A stretch of 64,000 nt of DNA from Bacillota bacterium (lineage in GTDB: Bacteria; Bacillota; Clostridia; Oscillospirales; Ruminococcaceae), in contig JAEWRN010000019.1 in assembly GCA_023460035.1 (NCBI GenBank), forward strand, positions 56,211 through 120,210, in the 5' to 3' direction. The notes under the pieces were generated by a model, which saw nothing but the letters and a program-made list of their open reading frames with translations, ran no database searches and was not told where the DNA came from. How positions within the stretch are numbered: the first letter of the stretch is position 1; every line of letters begins with the position of its first letter. Position numbers and translations under genes: made by a program. Shown here piece after piece: positions 17,571-25,285 of the stretch.

Positions 17571-18926
17571 TCAGTGCCGGGTGAGATCCCGGATCCAACG
17601 CATTGACAGCACCCGTATGGTGCCGACAATCGCTTCCAGCACAATGGTCATCTTCAAAATCAAAATGACCTGTACCGGGGGCAGATGCAGCACAAAGGCC
17701 GCAAGTGCCGCAAGGGGAATGCAAATGATCCACATGATGACGATATCCGAATAAAAACCGGTCTTGCCGTCGCCGCCGGCACGCAGAATGGCAATCATGC
17801 CCACCATTTCCAGCGCCGAGAACGGCCAGATGCAGCCGAGCACCAGCATAAACTGTTTCGCATAGCTTACCGCGTCGGGCTGCAGGTTATACAGCGACAA
17901 AAACGGGCCGCGGGCCGCAATCAGCACAAGGCCGATCATCACGCCGCCAAACACGCTCATCAGCATCATGGTTTTGGCCTGGCGCTTGACCTTTTCAATG
18001 TTGCCGCTGCCGATCGTTTTGCCAATCACCACACTGCAGGCATTGAGGAAGCCGTTGCCGACGGCCGCTGTAAGCTGGTAGAGCACATCCGCCACGTTAA
18101 AGCCCGCCACCACCGACGTGCCCAGCTGCCCGGTAATGGCGCTGCTGGCGCTGGTGCCGATTGACCAGATGACCTCGTGTGCCGCAATGGGGGAGGCCAC
18201 CTTGATAAAGTCGCGGTTGATCTGCTTGTCCCACAGTTTCAGGTGCCCAAACCGAAAACTGATATGGCTTTCAAATTTTAGCACGAATACACTGCAAATT
18301 ACAAGCTCTACAAGTCGCGCTGCCACCGTGCCGATCGCAATGCCCAGAATACCGAGTTTCGGGAAACCAAACTTGCCAAACAGCAGGCAGTAGTCGAGGA
18401 AGATGTTGACCGTATAAGAGATCACGTTGGTCGCAAGAATGATGCGCACCTGTTCGACCCCGCGGCAGGCTGCAAACAGCATGACGCTGATCGCACAGGG
18501 CGCGTACATCAGCGCCACCACCCGCAGGTACCCGGCGCCCAGCTCAATCAGGGCCGGGTCGCTGCTGTAAATGCGCATAAATGTGGTTGGGGTCGCCATG
18601 ACAAGGATGCTGACCGCCAGCCCAAAAACCGCAGAATACCGCAGCCCCGTGGATAAAATGGTGCGAATGGCATCGACATTGCGCTTGCCCCAGTACTGTG
18701 CGATCAGTACGCAGGCACCCACCGCAAGGCCATTGCACACGGTGTAAAAAACAAAGAAGATCTGGCTCGCCTGGGACACAGCCGACATCTGCAACTGGTC
18801 AATACCGCCCAGCATAATGCTGTTGACAGTGTCGACACTGATGCGCAGCAGCTGCTGCAGCATGATGGGTAGTGTCAGTGAAAACAGGTCGGAGTAGAAG
18901 CTCTTCTCTTTGATGAGAAACTTCAT
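17571..18926 (-). CDS. MATE family efflux transporter
   Basis: The 451 residues begin MKFLIKEKSFYSDLFSLTLP, with GGAGGGG upstream. About twelve membrane helices lie in two halves. MATE-type features include the N-terminal SLTLPIMLQQLLRISVDTVN and the ACVLIAQYWGKRN loop, with the corresponding IGKTIGSGN loop in the second half. It exports an organic cation or other small molecule by Na+ or H+ exchange. It is embedded between a nucleoside hydrolase and the BMP lipoprotein, so a role in base or nucleoside-analogue export is possible but unproven. Confidence 0.9.
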   Translation of the reverse strand: MKFLIKEKSFYSDLFSLTLPIMLQQLLRISVDTVNSIMLGGIDQLQMSAVSQASQIFFVFYTVCNGLAVGACVLIAQYWGKRNVDAIRTILSTGLRYSAVFGLAVSILVMATPTTFMRIYSSDPALIELGAGYLRVVALMYAPCAISVMLFAACRGVEQVRIILATNVISYTVNIFLDYCLLFGKFGFPKLGILGIAIGTVAARLVELVICSVFVLKFESHISFRFGHLKLWDKQINRDFIKVASPIAAHEVIWSIGTSASSAITGQLGTSVVAGFNVADVLYQLTAAVGNGFLNACSVVIGKTIGSGNIEKVKRQAKTMMLMSVFGGVMIGLVLIAARGPFLSLYNLQPDAVSYAKQFMLVLGCIWPFSALEMVGMIAILRAGGDGKTGFYSDIVIMWIICIPLAALAAFVLHLPPVQVILILKMTIVLEAIVGTIRVLSMRWIRDLTRH

Positions 18927-18934
18927 TTCCCCTC

Positions 18935-19870
18935 CTATTTTGCACTCTGCGTGACCTTTTCTACCAGCCACGCGCGAAATTTTGGTACATCCAGGTCAAG
19001 AGCAACTGAAACATTTGGTGCCTTTTTGCTGCGGCCACGGCGGTCTACAAAGGTGTGGCCCAGCGTATAGGTGCCGGCACATTCCACATCCACAAAGCAG
19101 TGCTCGTAGGTCATGCAGTCGGGGCACAGCGCGGCGGCCAGTGCCAGCGCGTCGTGCATCAACGCATCCTCGCCGCCCGCGGCGTGGCGCACAAACATGT
19201 AGTCCAGTAAATCGGCCACCACCGTGCCGGCACGGGTATTTGCCGCGCGAATCGCGGCGCTGTCCTCGGGCAGCATTGCCGCCTTCAGCGTGACGTCAAG
19301 GCCCACCATCGTCATCGGGATGCCGCTTTGTGTCACCACGTGCGCGGCCTCCGGGTCGACCCAGATATTAAACTCTGCGGTGGGGGTGACATTGCCGCCG
19401 GTTGCCGCACCGCCCATGAAGTACAGGTGGCGGATGAGGCCGGGCAGGTCGGGATGCTCCAGCAGCGCAATGGCAACGTTGGTCATTGGGCCGGTGACAA
19501 GCAGCTCCAGCTCGCCGCCCTTGGCAAGCGCGGTGTCATAAATCATCTGGGACGCTATTTTTGCATCGAACTGCCGGTGCTGTGCCGTGGGCAGCTGCAC
19601 ACTGCCAAGGCCGGTTTTGCCGTGCGTGCCGTCGGAGTGATACCCCCGGTCGCGAAACGGCTTGTCGGCCCCGCGGCATACCGGGATGTCGACGCCGAGA
19701 TATTCTGCAAGGTCAAGGTTGTTCTGCGCGACGTACCGGTGCGGCACATTGCCGTTGACCGATGTGATGGCACAGATTTCAATCTCACTGCTGTACAGCG
19801 CCGCAATGATGGCAATCGCATCGTCGGTGCCGGTGTCGCAGTCGATCAGAAACGGTCGTTTTTGCTGCAT
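18935..19870 (-). CDS. Nucleoside hydrolase, His-type
   Basis: The start MQQKRPFLIDCDTGTDDAIA gives 311 residues, with AAAGGAC upstream. The DxDxGxDD calcium motif is intact, as are VTGPMTNVAIALLEHPDLPG and FNIWVDPEAAHVV. The catalytic His is present in DALMHDALALAAAL, unlike the paralogue at 11589-12557, so this is a classical inosine-uridine hydrolase-like enzyme. The stop codon lies in the ribosome site of the MATE gene, 8 bases before its start. It sits in one operon with deoD. Confidence 0.92.
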   Translation of the reverse strand: MQQKRPFLIDCDTGTDDAIAIIAALYSSEIEICAITSVNGNVPHRYVAQNNLDLAEYLGVDIPVCRGADKPFRDRGYHSDGTHGKTGLGSVQLPTAQHRQFDAKIASQMIYDTALAKGGELELLVTGPMTNVAIALLEHPDLPGLIRHLYFMGGAATGGNVTPTAEFNIWVDPEAAHVVTQSGIPMTMVGLDVTLKAAMLPEDSAAIRAANTRAGTVVADLLDYMFVRHAAGGEDALMHDALALAAALCPDCMTYEHCFVDVECAGTYTLGHTFVDRRGRSKKAPNVSVALDLDVPKFRAWLVEKVTQSAK

Positions 19871-19909
19871 TGCGATTTTTGTCCTTTCGGCCTGTGTGCA
19901 CAATTGACA

Positions 19910-20620
19910 TCAGGCAAGCGAGAGGGCGACCTCCATCATCTGAGTGAAGGAGAGCTGGCGCTCCTCTGCGGTGGTCACCTCGTCCTCCGAGTCGGAAATG
20001 GTCAGGATGCAAAGCGCATTGGCCCCGGCTGCGGCGGCGTTGGCATACAGCGCGGCGGATTCCATTTCGACCGCAAGAATGCCCATCTCTTTCCACGATT
20101 TACCCTGGGGCAGCGGCACACCGTAGAACATGTCGGACGAAAGCACGTTGCCCACGTGGTAGGTGTAGCCCAGCTCTTTGGCGCTGGCGACTGCCTTTTC
20201 CAGCAGGTCATAGCTGCAAATGCAGGAGTAGCTGCCGGGCAGGCCAAGCAGGTTGACATAGTTGCTGTTGGTGCAAGAGCCCATTGCAAAGACCATCTCT
20301 TTGATCTTGACCTCTTTTTGCAAGGTGCCTGCGGTGCCGATGCGAATGAGGTTTTTGCAGCCGTAGATGTGAATGAGCTCGTAGCTGTAAATGCCCATCG
20401 ACGGGCAGCCCATGCCGGTGCCCATCACCGAGACAGGTTTGCCTTTATAGGTGCCGGTGTACCCAAACATGTTGCGGGTCGCGTTGAACTGCTTGACGTT
20501 TTCAAGAAAGGTCTCCGCAATGAATTTCGCGCGCAGCGGGTCGCCGGGCAGCAGAACGGTCTGTGCAATCTCCCCTACCTGTGCCTGAATGTGAGGAGTC
20601 GGTGCCTCTAATTTTGCCAT
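19910..20620 (-). CDS. deoD: Purine-nucleoside phosphorylase (DeoD type)
   Basis: It reversibly phosphorolyses purine (deoxy)nucleosides to base and (deoxy)ribose 1-phosphate. The start MAKLEAPTPHIQAQVGEIAQ gives 236 residues, the usual hexameric PNP length, with AGGAATGG upstream. Motifs include LLPGDPLRAKFIAE, VMGTGMGCPSMGIYSYEL, RIGTAGTL, VEMESAALYANAA and the catalytic-Asp region LTISDSEDEVTTAEERQLSF. It is the first gene of the salvage operon that continues into hydrolase, MATE and importer genes, with its own promoter at 20685-20712. Confidence 0.95.
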   Translation of the reverse strand: MAKLEAPTPHIQAQVGEIAQTVLLPGDPLRAKFIAETFLENVKQFNATRNMFGYTGTYKGKPVSVMGTGMGCPSMGIYSYELIHIYGCKNLIRIGTAGTLQKEVKIKEMVFAMGSCTNSNYVNLLGLPGSYSCICSYDLLEKAVASAKELGYTYHVGNVLSSDMFYGVPLPQGKSWKEMGILAVEMESAALYANAAAAGANALCILTISDSEDEVTTAEERQLSFTQMMEVALSLA

Positions 20621-20684
20621 GATCGCTCCATTCCTTTCTGTTCTGTGTTGTATTTTGAAGCGGTTTTGTGCACCGCTGCAAGTC

Positions 20685-20712
20685 ATTATAACGTATTATC
20701 TTTGCTTTTCAA
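20685..20712 (-). promoter_or_regulatory. Promoter of the deoD salvage operon
   Basis: On the minus strand TTGAAA (20712-20707), a 16-base spacer and a consensus TATAAT (20690-20685) precede the deoD start by about 65 bases, in the gap after ribokinase. Confidence 0.75.
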
Positions 20713-20740
20713 ATTGTTTTTTCAAAAAGAAAACCAGTGC

Positions 20741-21646
20741 TTACAGTTCGGTTGCCGTTTTGGCAAACGCCTCGACCTCGTCCCACGTAGGGATGCTGCC
20801 CGCAGCGCCCTTGCGGCTGACCGCGATGCTGCTGGCAAGGCTGGCGTACCGCAGCGCGTCGGCGGCACAAAGCCCCTTTGCGATGCTGGCGAGGAAGAAC
20901 CCGCAGAACGTGTCGCCCGCGGCCGTGGTGTCGACCACCGGCACATCGTAAATGCCGTGGTGCGCGCGCTCGGTGCCGCACTGGTAATACACGCCGTCCT
21001 TGCCGACCGTCAGCACAATGGCCGCCCCGGCAAACCGGCGCACCAGCGCCGCCAGAATTTCTTCGTTGCCGGTTACCTCGGCCCCGGCCAGCGCCTTGCC
21101 CTCTACCTCGTTGATCAGGTAGTAGTCCACCAGCTCCAGCGGGTATTGCAGCAGCTGCGGGGTGATGGGTGAGGCGTTGAACGCAACCTTCATGCCCTGT
21201 TTTTTTGCCGCGCGGATTGCGTAATCCACATTGCTGATTTCGTTTTGCAGCAGCAGAATATCCCCCGCTTCAAACCCGGCCAGCACCTCGTCGATATAGG
21301 CAGTGGTTACTTCGCCGTTTGCACCGGCGCAGACAATAATGCAGTTTTGCCCCGCAGGGGTGCGCTGAATGACCGCGTGCCCGCTGACCGTCACAAGCTT
21401 GCGCAGCGGGTGAATGTCAACGCCCGCCTCCTCCAGCGTGTCAATCAGCAGATCACCGTCGGGCCCCACGGCCCCGGCGTGTGCCACCCCGGCACCGGCC
21501 CTTGCCAGCGCGACCGACTGGTTGAGCCCCTTGCCGCCGCAGCCGGTTTCAAAGGTGGTGCTGGAGATCGTCTCCCCCGCCGCCACAAAATGCTCGACGC
21601 CATACACCTTGTCGATATTCAACGAACCCAAGTTCAATATCCGCAT
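20741..21646 (-). CDS. rbsK: Ribokinase
   Basis: It phosphorylates D-ribose, here probably released by the nucleoside hydrolases, to ribose 5-phosphate. This 301-residue PfkB-family kinase has the first signature GCGGKGLNQSVALARAGAGV and the second signature VVDTTAAGDTFCGFFLASIAKG with catalytic Asp. The start MRILNLGSLNIDKVYGVEHF is typical. It follows the LacI-type regulator by 15 bases, suggesting a two-gene operon. A general PfkB sugar kinase is the alternative, but the salvage context favours ribose. Confidence 0.9.
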   Translation of the reverse strand: MRILNLGSLNIDKVYGVEHFVAAGETISSTTFETGCGGKGLNQSVALARAGAGVAHAGAVGPDGDLLIDTLEEAGVDIHPLRKLVTVSGHAVIQRTPAGQNCIIVCAGANGEVTTAYIDEVLAGFEAGDILLLQNEISNVDYAIRAAKKQGMKVAFNASPITPQLLQYPLELVDYYLINEVEGKALAGAEVTGNEEILAALVRRFAGAAIVLTVGKDGVYYQCGTERAHHGIYDVPVVDTTAAGDTFCGFFLASIAKGLCAADALRYASLASSIAVSRKGAAGSIPTWDEVEAFAKTATEL

Positions 21647-21661
21647 TCCTCTGTCTCCTCC

Positions 21662-22675
21662 TCATTCTCTTGGGGGTGCCGTGCTGCCCCGCACGATCAG
21701 CTCTCTGCCAATCAACACCTCGCGGGGTGGCCCGGTATAAGTACCGCGGATACGCTCGAATAGTGACTGCACCGCTTCCTTTGCAAACGCCGCGCTGTCG
21801 TTGGTCACCGTGGTCAGCGGTGGGCTGCAAACGCTGCTGTATCTGATGTTGTCCATGCCGGTAAGCGAAACATCGGCCGGTACAGACAACCCCCTCTCAA
21901 GCAAAACCTGCTGCAAACCCAGTGCAATCATGTCGTTGGCGCAGCAGATAGCGGTGGGCATGGGCTGCAGGGCTGAAAAATAAGTGCCGCTTTTGCGCCC
22001 TGCGTCGCTGTTAAAATCCATTTCAAAAATCAACTGTTTTTCCACCGACAGCCCGGCCTCCTGCATCGCGTGCAGGTACCCCGCTTTGCGGCTTGCCGCA
22101 ATGGCGGTGCCCACGGCGCCGCCGGCAAAGCCGATGCGCCGGTGCCCAAGGCTGATGAGGTGGCGGGCCGACAGGTATGTGCCCTCGTTGCGCACCCCGT
22201 GCACCGAATCAAACGGGCAGGCGTCGTAAGAGTTGATCATCACGACCGGCAGGTTCATGCGGCCCAGCTCGCGCAGCACCGACTGGTGCACCGCGACCGA
22301 CGCGAACAAAATGCCGTCCACCCCAATCGACTCGGCAAGGGCAAGGCATTTCATCTCGCTGTCAAAGCTGCCCTCCGAGTCAAACAGCGTAATGGTGTAC
22401 CCCTCGGCAAACACCAGGTGCTGCATCTCGTTGGCCATTCTGGAATAGAACGGATTCTGGATGTCCGGCACAACCATCATCAGGTTTTTGCTGACCTTGG
22501 TTTTGAGGCTTTGGGCAATGCGGCTGGGGCGGTAATTGAACCGCTGTACCACCGCCGCAATGCGGGCCGCCGTTTTTTCATCCACATAGCCGGTGCGGTT
22601 GAGAAACCGGGAAACGGTGGCTGCTGAGACTCCTGCTTCTTTGGCAATATCCCGAATCGTCACCGATTTTCCCAT
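21662..22675 (-). CDS. LacI family transcriptional regulator
   Basis: The N-terminal helix-turn-helix reads VTIRDIAKEAGVSAATVSRF, followed by the hinge helix YRPSRIAQSLKTK and a periplasmic-binding-protein-like effector domain (LMMVVPDIQNPFYSRM...TAICCANDMIALGL). The ATG at 22675 (MGKSVTIRD) has GGGGGAG six bases upstream; the ATG two codons earlier abuts the ribosome site. It is co-transcribed with ribokinase, so ribose or a nucleoside is the likely effector (inference). A candidate operator lies in its own upstream region. Confidence 0.93.
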   Translation of the reverse strand: MGKSVTIRDIAKEAGVSAATVSRFLNRTGYVDEKTAARIAAVVQRFNYRPSRIAQSLKTKVSKNLMMVVPDIQNPFYSRMANEMQHLVFAEGYTITLFDSEGSFDSEMKCLALAESIGVDGILFASVAVHQSVLRELGRMNLPVVMINSYDACPFDSVHGVRNEGTYLSARHLISLGHRRIGFAGGAVGTAIAASRKAGYLHAMQEAGLSVEKQLIFEMDFNSDAGRKSGTYFSALQPMPTAICCANDMIALGLQQVLLERGLSVPADVSLTGMDNIRYSSVCSPPLTTVTNDSAAFAKEAVQSLFERIRGTYTGPPREVLIGRELIVRGSTAPPRE

Positions 22676-22837
22676 CGTCATCTCCCCCGCATGTAACCGA
22701 TTTCACACCTGTATTATATTTTCGCATTTGGGCAATGTCAATATCTTTTCTCTTTTCTGTAAACAAATTGTGTAGTATTGCACAAGATACTCCTTTTTTC
22801 TCTGTAATACCATACAAACGAACCGCAAACTCGTTTA

Positions 22838-22851
22838 TAAAACCGTTTCCA
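22838..22851. promoter_or_regulatory. Candidate LacI-type operator
   Basis: The site TAAAACCGTTTCCA contains the odd-centred palindrome AAAC-C-GTTT (22840-22848), the style of site bound by LacI-family repressors. It lies about 165 bases before the regulator start. Support is the sequence pattern and position only. Confidence 0.35.
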
Positions 22852-22880
22852 CATTCTACCTTCCCACGCGGTTTTGGGGG

Positions 22881-22946
22881 GTAAATAAAAAGCGGCGGGC
22901 ACCGCCTTTTGCATGCTCTCGCATAAAAAAGTGCGGTGCCCGCCGC
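22881..22946 (-). terminator. Terminator of psuK-psuG
   Basis: Perfect 14-bp arms (22933-22946 and 22892-22905, GCGGCGGGCACCGC) are followed by UUUUUAUUUA on the minus strand. The loop is long, 27 bases. Confidence 0.8.
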
Positions 22947-22960
22947 AGAAAAGCAGGGGG

Positions 22961-23875
22961 TTAGCCGAGCTTTGCAAGCTCGATGGCAATGCGCGAAGCG
23001 ACCCGTGCATTGTTGTAGGCCAGTTGCAGGTTGGATGCAAACGACACGCCCTTTGTGTAGTCCTTAATATGGGACAGCAGGAACGGGGTGGTGTCTTTGC
23101 CGTGGATGTTTGCTTCCTTTGCGGCTTCAAGCGCGTGGTTGATGACGGCTTCCATCTCATCATAATCCAGCTCGTACTCCGCGGGGATGGGGTTGCCGAT
23201 GACAACGCCGCCCTTTAAGCCAAGGGCCCATTTGGTCTGCAGGATTTTTGCCATCTCGGCCGGGGTGTCAATTTTGGCGTCGGCCTTGCAGCCGCTCTTG
23301 CGGCAGTAGAACGCGGGGAAATCCTCGGTGCCCATGCCCAGCACCGGCACACCCATCGTCTCAAGGTATTCCAGTGTTTTCGGGATGTCCAGCAGCGATT
23401 TTGCGCCGGCGCAGACGACGGCGACCTTGGTGGCAGCCAGCTCTTGCAGGTCGGCGGAGATGTCAAACGTCAGCTCGGCGCCGCGGTGCACGCCGCCAAT
23501 GCCGCCGGTGGCAAACACTTTGATCCCGGCCATCTCAGCCAGCATCATGGTGGTGGCAACGGTGGTGGCACCGGTTTTGCCGGTGGCAAGGTAAACAGCC
23601 ACGTCGCGGCGGCTCACTTTGCCCACGTTCTCGGCACGGCACATCAGGTCCAGCTCGTCTGCCGTCAGGCCGACTTTCAGCTTGCCGCCGATGATGGCGG
23701 TCGTCGCGGGGATGGCGCCCTCACCGCGCACAATCTCCTCGACCTTGTGCGAAAACTCCACATTCTCGGGGAACGGCATGCCGTGCGAGAGGATGGTGGA
23801 CTCGAGTGCCACAACGGGCTTGCCCTCGGCAAGCGCCTTTTCGATTTCGGGAGAAATAGACAAATACGGATTCAT
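22961..23875 (-). CDS. psuG: Pseudouridine-5'-phosphate glycosidase
   Basis: It splits pseudouridine 5'-phosphate into uracil and ribose 5-phosphate, breaking a C-C glycosidic bond with a metal cofactor. The start MNPYLSISPEIEKALAEG gives 304 residues, with GGAAAGGAAG upstream. Family motifs are visible: VVALESTILSHGMPFPEN, SRRDVAVYLATGKTGATTVA, VFATGGIGGVHRGAE, CAGAKSLLDIPKTLEYLET and the C-terminal GKDTTPFLLSHI. It follows psuK by 72 bases in the same operon, the standard pairing. Confidence 0.96.
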   Translation of the reverse strand: MNPYLSISPEIEKALAEGKPVVALESTILSHGMPFPENVEFSHKVEEIVRGEGAIPATTAIIGGKLKVGLTADELDLMCRAENVGKVSRRDVAVYLATGKTGATTVATTMMLAEMAGIKVFATGGIGGVHRGAELTFDISADLQELAATKVAVVCAGAKSLLDIPKTLEYLETMGVPVLGMGTEDFPAFYCRKSGCKADAKIDTPAEMAKILQTKWALGLKGGVVIGNPIPAEYELDYDEMEAVINHALEAAKEANIHGKDTTPFLLSHIKDYTKGVSFASNLQLAYNNARVASRIAIELAKLG

Positions 23876-23947
23876 GTAAACAACTTCCTTTCCTGGTTCC
23901 ATAGACTTGTTGACAAACTTGCTTTTCCCCTAGGCGGGGTGGGCGCT

Positions 23948-25069
23948 TCAGACAGCTTCGACCGTCAGGTGGTCCCGCTCGACGAGCGCCCAGATATTCT
24001 CCGCACTGATGTTGGGGTTGATGGTGTTTTGGTGGCTGATGGCCATGCGGGACGCCCCGGTGGCAAACAGCAGTGTTTTTTCGACCGACAGCCCGGCAAG
24101 GCTGGCGTAGACCAGCGCGCCCATAAACGCGTCGCCCGCGCCGGTGGCGTTGACGACCTGCTCCATGGGCGGGCCGTACGCGCGCAGCACCTTGCCGGTT
24201 TGGTCCACATACAGGCAGCCGCGGCGCCCCTCGCTGACCACAATGCGCTCCGGCCCCTGCTGTAGCAGGTCAAGGCAGGCCTTTTTCAAATCGTCCTGCC
24301 CGCCAATGCTGCGCCCCGCAATGATCTCGGTTTCCAGCCGGTTGGGCTTAATGGTGTGGTACCCGCGCAACCGGCCCTTAAACTTGCGCGCATAGGTCGT
24401 GCTGACCGTGTCGGCAAAAATGGGGATCTCGGCCCCGTAGGTCGCGGTGACATAGTCCAGCACGTCCTGCGGCAGGCCGCCGTCCATCACAATGGCACTC
24501 GCACCGCGCAGCAGCTTGTGGCGGCTTTTCAAAAAATCGACGCTGAGCTTTTGCAGCACCCGCATGTCGGACAGTGCCAGCGCCATTTCGCCGTTGGCAT
24601 CGTGCAGCGACAGATAGGTGGACGAGCTTTCCCCCTCAAGCACCATAAAGCCGGAGGTATCAATACCGGCCGTCTCGCACTCGCGGCGGATTTTTTCGCC
24701 GTATACGTCGTCACCCGTCACGGTGATCAGCTTGACCGCGGCGCCCATGCGCGCGGCGTTTTCGCAGATATTGTGGGTCACCCCGCCCACCGACATGCTG
24801 ATGATGCCGGGGTTCGAATCTTCCATCACAAGGCTTTCGCGGCTGCGGCCCATTAAATCGACATTGGCGGCACCAATGCCCACCACATACGGGGCACTTT
24901 GCTCTGCCAGCACATAGCCTTTACCGAGGATCAGACCTTTTTTAGACAGGTTGGTCAAATGTACCCCCACCGACGAACGGGTGATGCCCAGACGCTTTGC
25001 AATCTCCCCCTGCGGCAGCATGGGGTCCTGGCGCAGCAGGTCCATGATCTGCTGTTCCCGCTCGGTCAT
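23948..25069 (-). CDS. psuK: Pseudouridine kinase with N-terminal winged-helix domain
   Basis: It phosphorylates pseudouridine at the 5' position, feeding PsuG. The 373 residues start at the ATG at 25069, with AAAGGAG eight bases upstream; a GTG at 25078 abuts the ribosome site. Residues 1-60 form a helix-turn-helix (MTEREQQIMDLLRQDP, GEIAKRLGITRSSVGVHLTN). The rest is a PfkB kinase with SVGGVTHNICENAARMG and the catalytic NATGAGDAFMGALVYASLAG. The fused DNA-binding domain suggests it regulates its own operon through the repeated half-sites at 25091-25114. Confidence 0.93.
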   Translation of the reverse strand: MTEREQQIMDLLRQDPMLPQGEIAKRLGITRSSVGVHLTNLSKKGLILGKGYVLAEQSAPYVVGIGAANVDLMGRSRESLVMEDSNPGIISMSVGGVTHNICENAARMGAAVKLITVTGDDVYGEKIRRECETAGIDTSGFMVLEGESSSTYLSLHDANGEMALALSDMRVLQKLSVDFLKSRHKLLRGASAIVMDGGLPQDVLDYVTATYGAEIPIFADTVSTTYARKFKGRLRGYHTIKPNRLETEIIAGRSIGGQDDLKKACLDLLQQGPERIVVSEGRRGCLYVDQTGKVLRAYGPPMEQVVNATGAGDAFMGALVYASLAGLSVEKTLLFATGASRMAISHQNTINPNISAENIWALVERDHLTVEAV

Positions 25070-25090
25070 CGCGCTCACTCCTTTACTTTT

Positions 25091-25121
25091 GCTTAATTGT
25101 TAAGCATATGCTTATATTGTA
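25091..25121 (-). promoter_or_regulatory. psuK promoter -10 and triple half-site operator
   Basis: The region 25091-25105 is an inverted repeat GCTTAA-TTG-TTAAGC. Overlapping it, 25101-25114 is a perfect 14-bp palindrome TAAGCATATGCTTA, giving three GCTTAA-type half-sites in alternating orientation. A TACAAT -10 box (25121-25116 on the minus strand) lies immediately upstream, so the operator would cover the transcription start. The -35 box is weak. Confidence 0.65.
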
Positions 25122-25225
25122 CTCGATTCACAGATTTTTTCTATTCGCAAAACTGCCAAAACAATTTTTTGTTTTTTAGCCATTTTTGATATTTCGCCCT
25201 TGTTGCACCTTTTTCCTGTTTTAAA

Positions 25226-25269
25226 AACAACAAAAGCGCACCCGGCAACCCATTGCCGCATGCGCTTTT
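25226..25269 (-). terminator. Terminator of the AspRS gene
   Basis: A hairpin with outer arms AAAAGCGCA/TGCGCTTTT (25232-25240 and 25260-25268) and an inner stem CGGCAA/TTGCCG around a 4-base loop is followed by a U-rich stretch on the minus strand. Confidence 0.78.
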
Positions 25270-25285
25270 ACAGACATTTTTTTAA

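Noticed and set aside
19328..20611. 427-codon open frame opposite deoD and a nucleoside hydrolase
   Set aside because: It spans two real genes on the other strand, has no recognisable domain or start signal, and is best explained by GC-biased codon usage.
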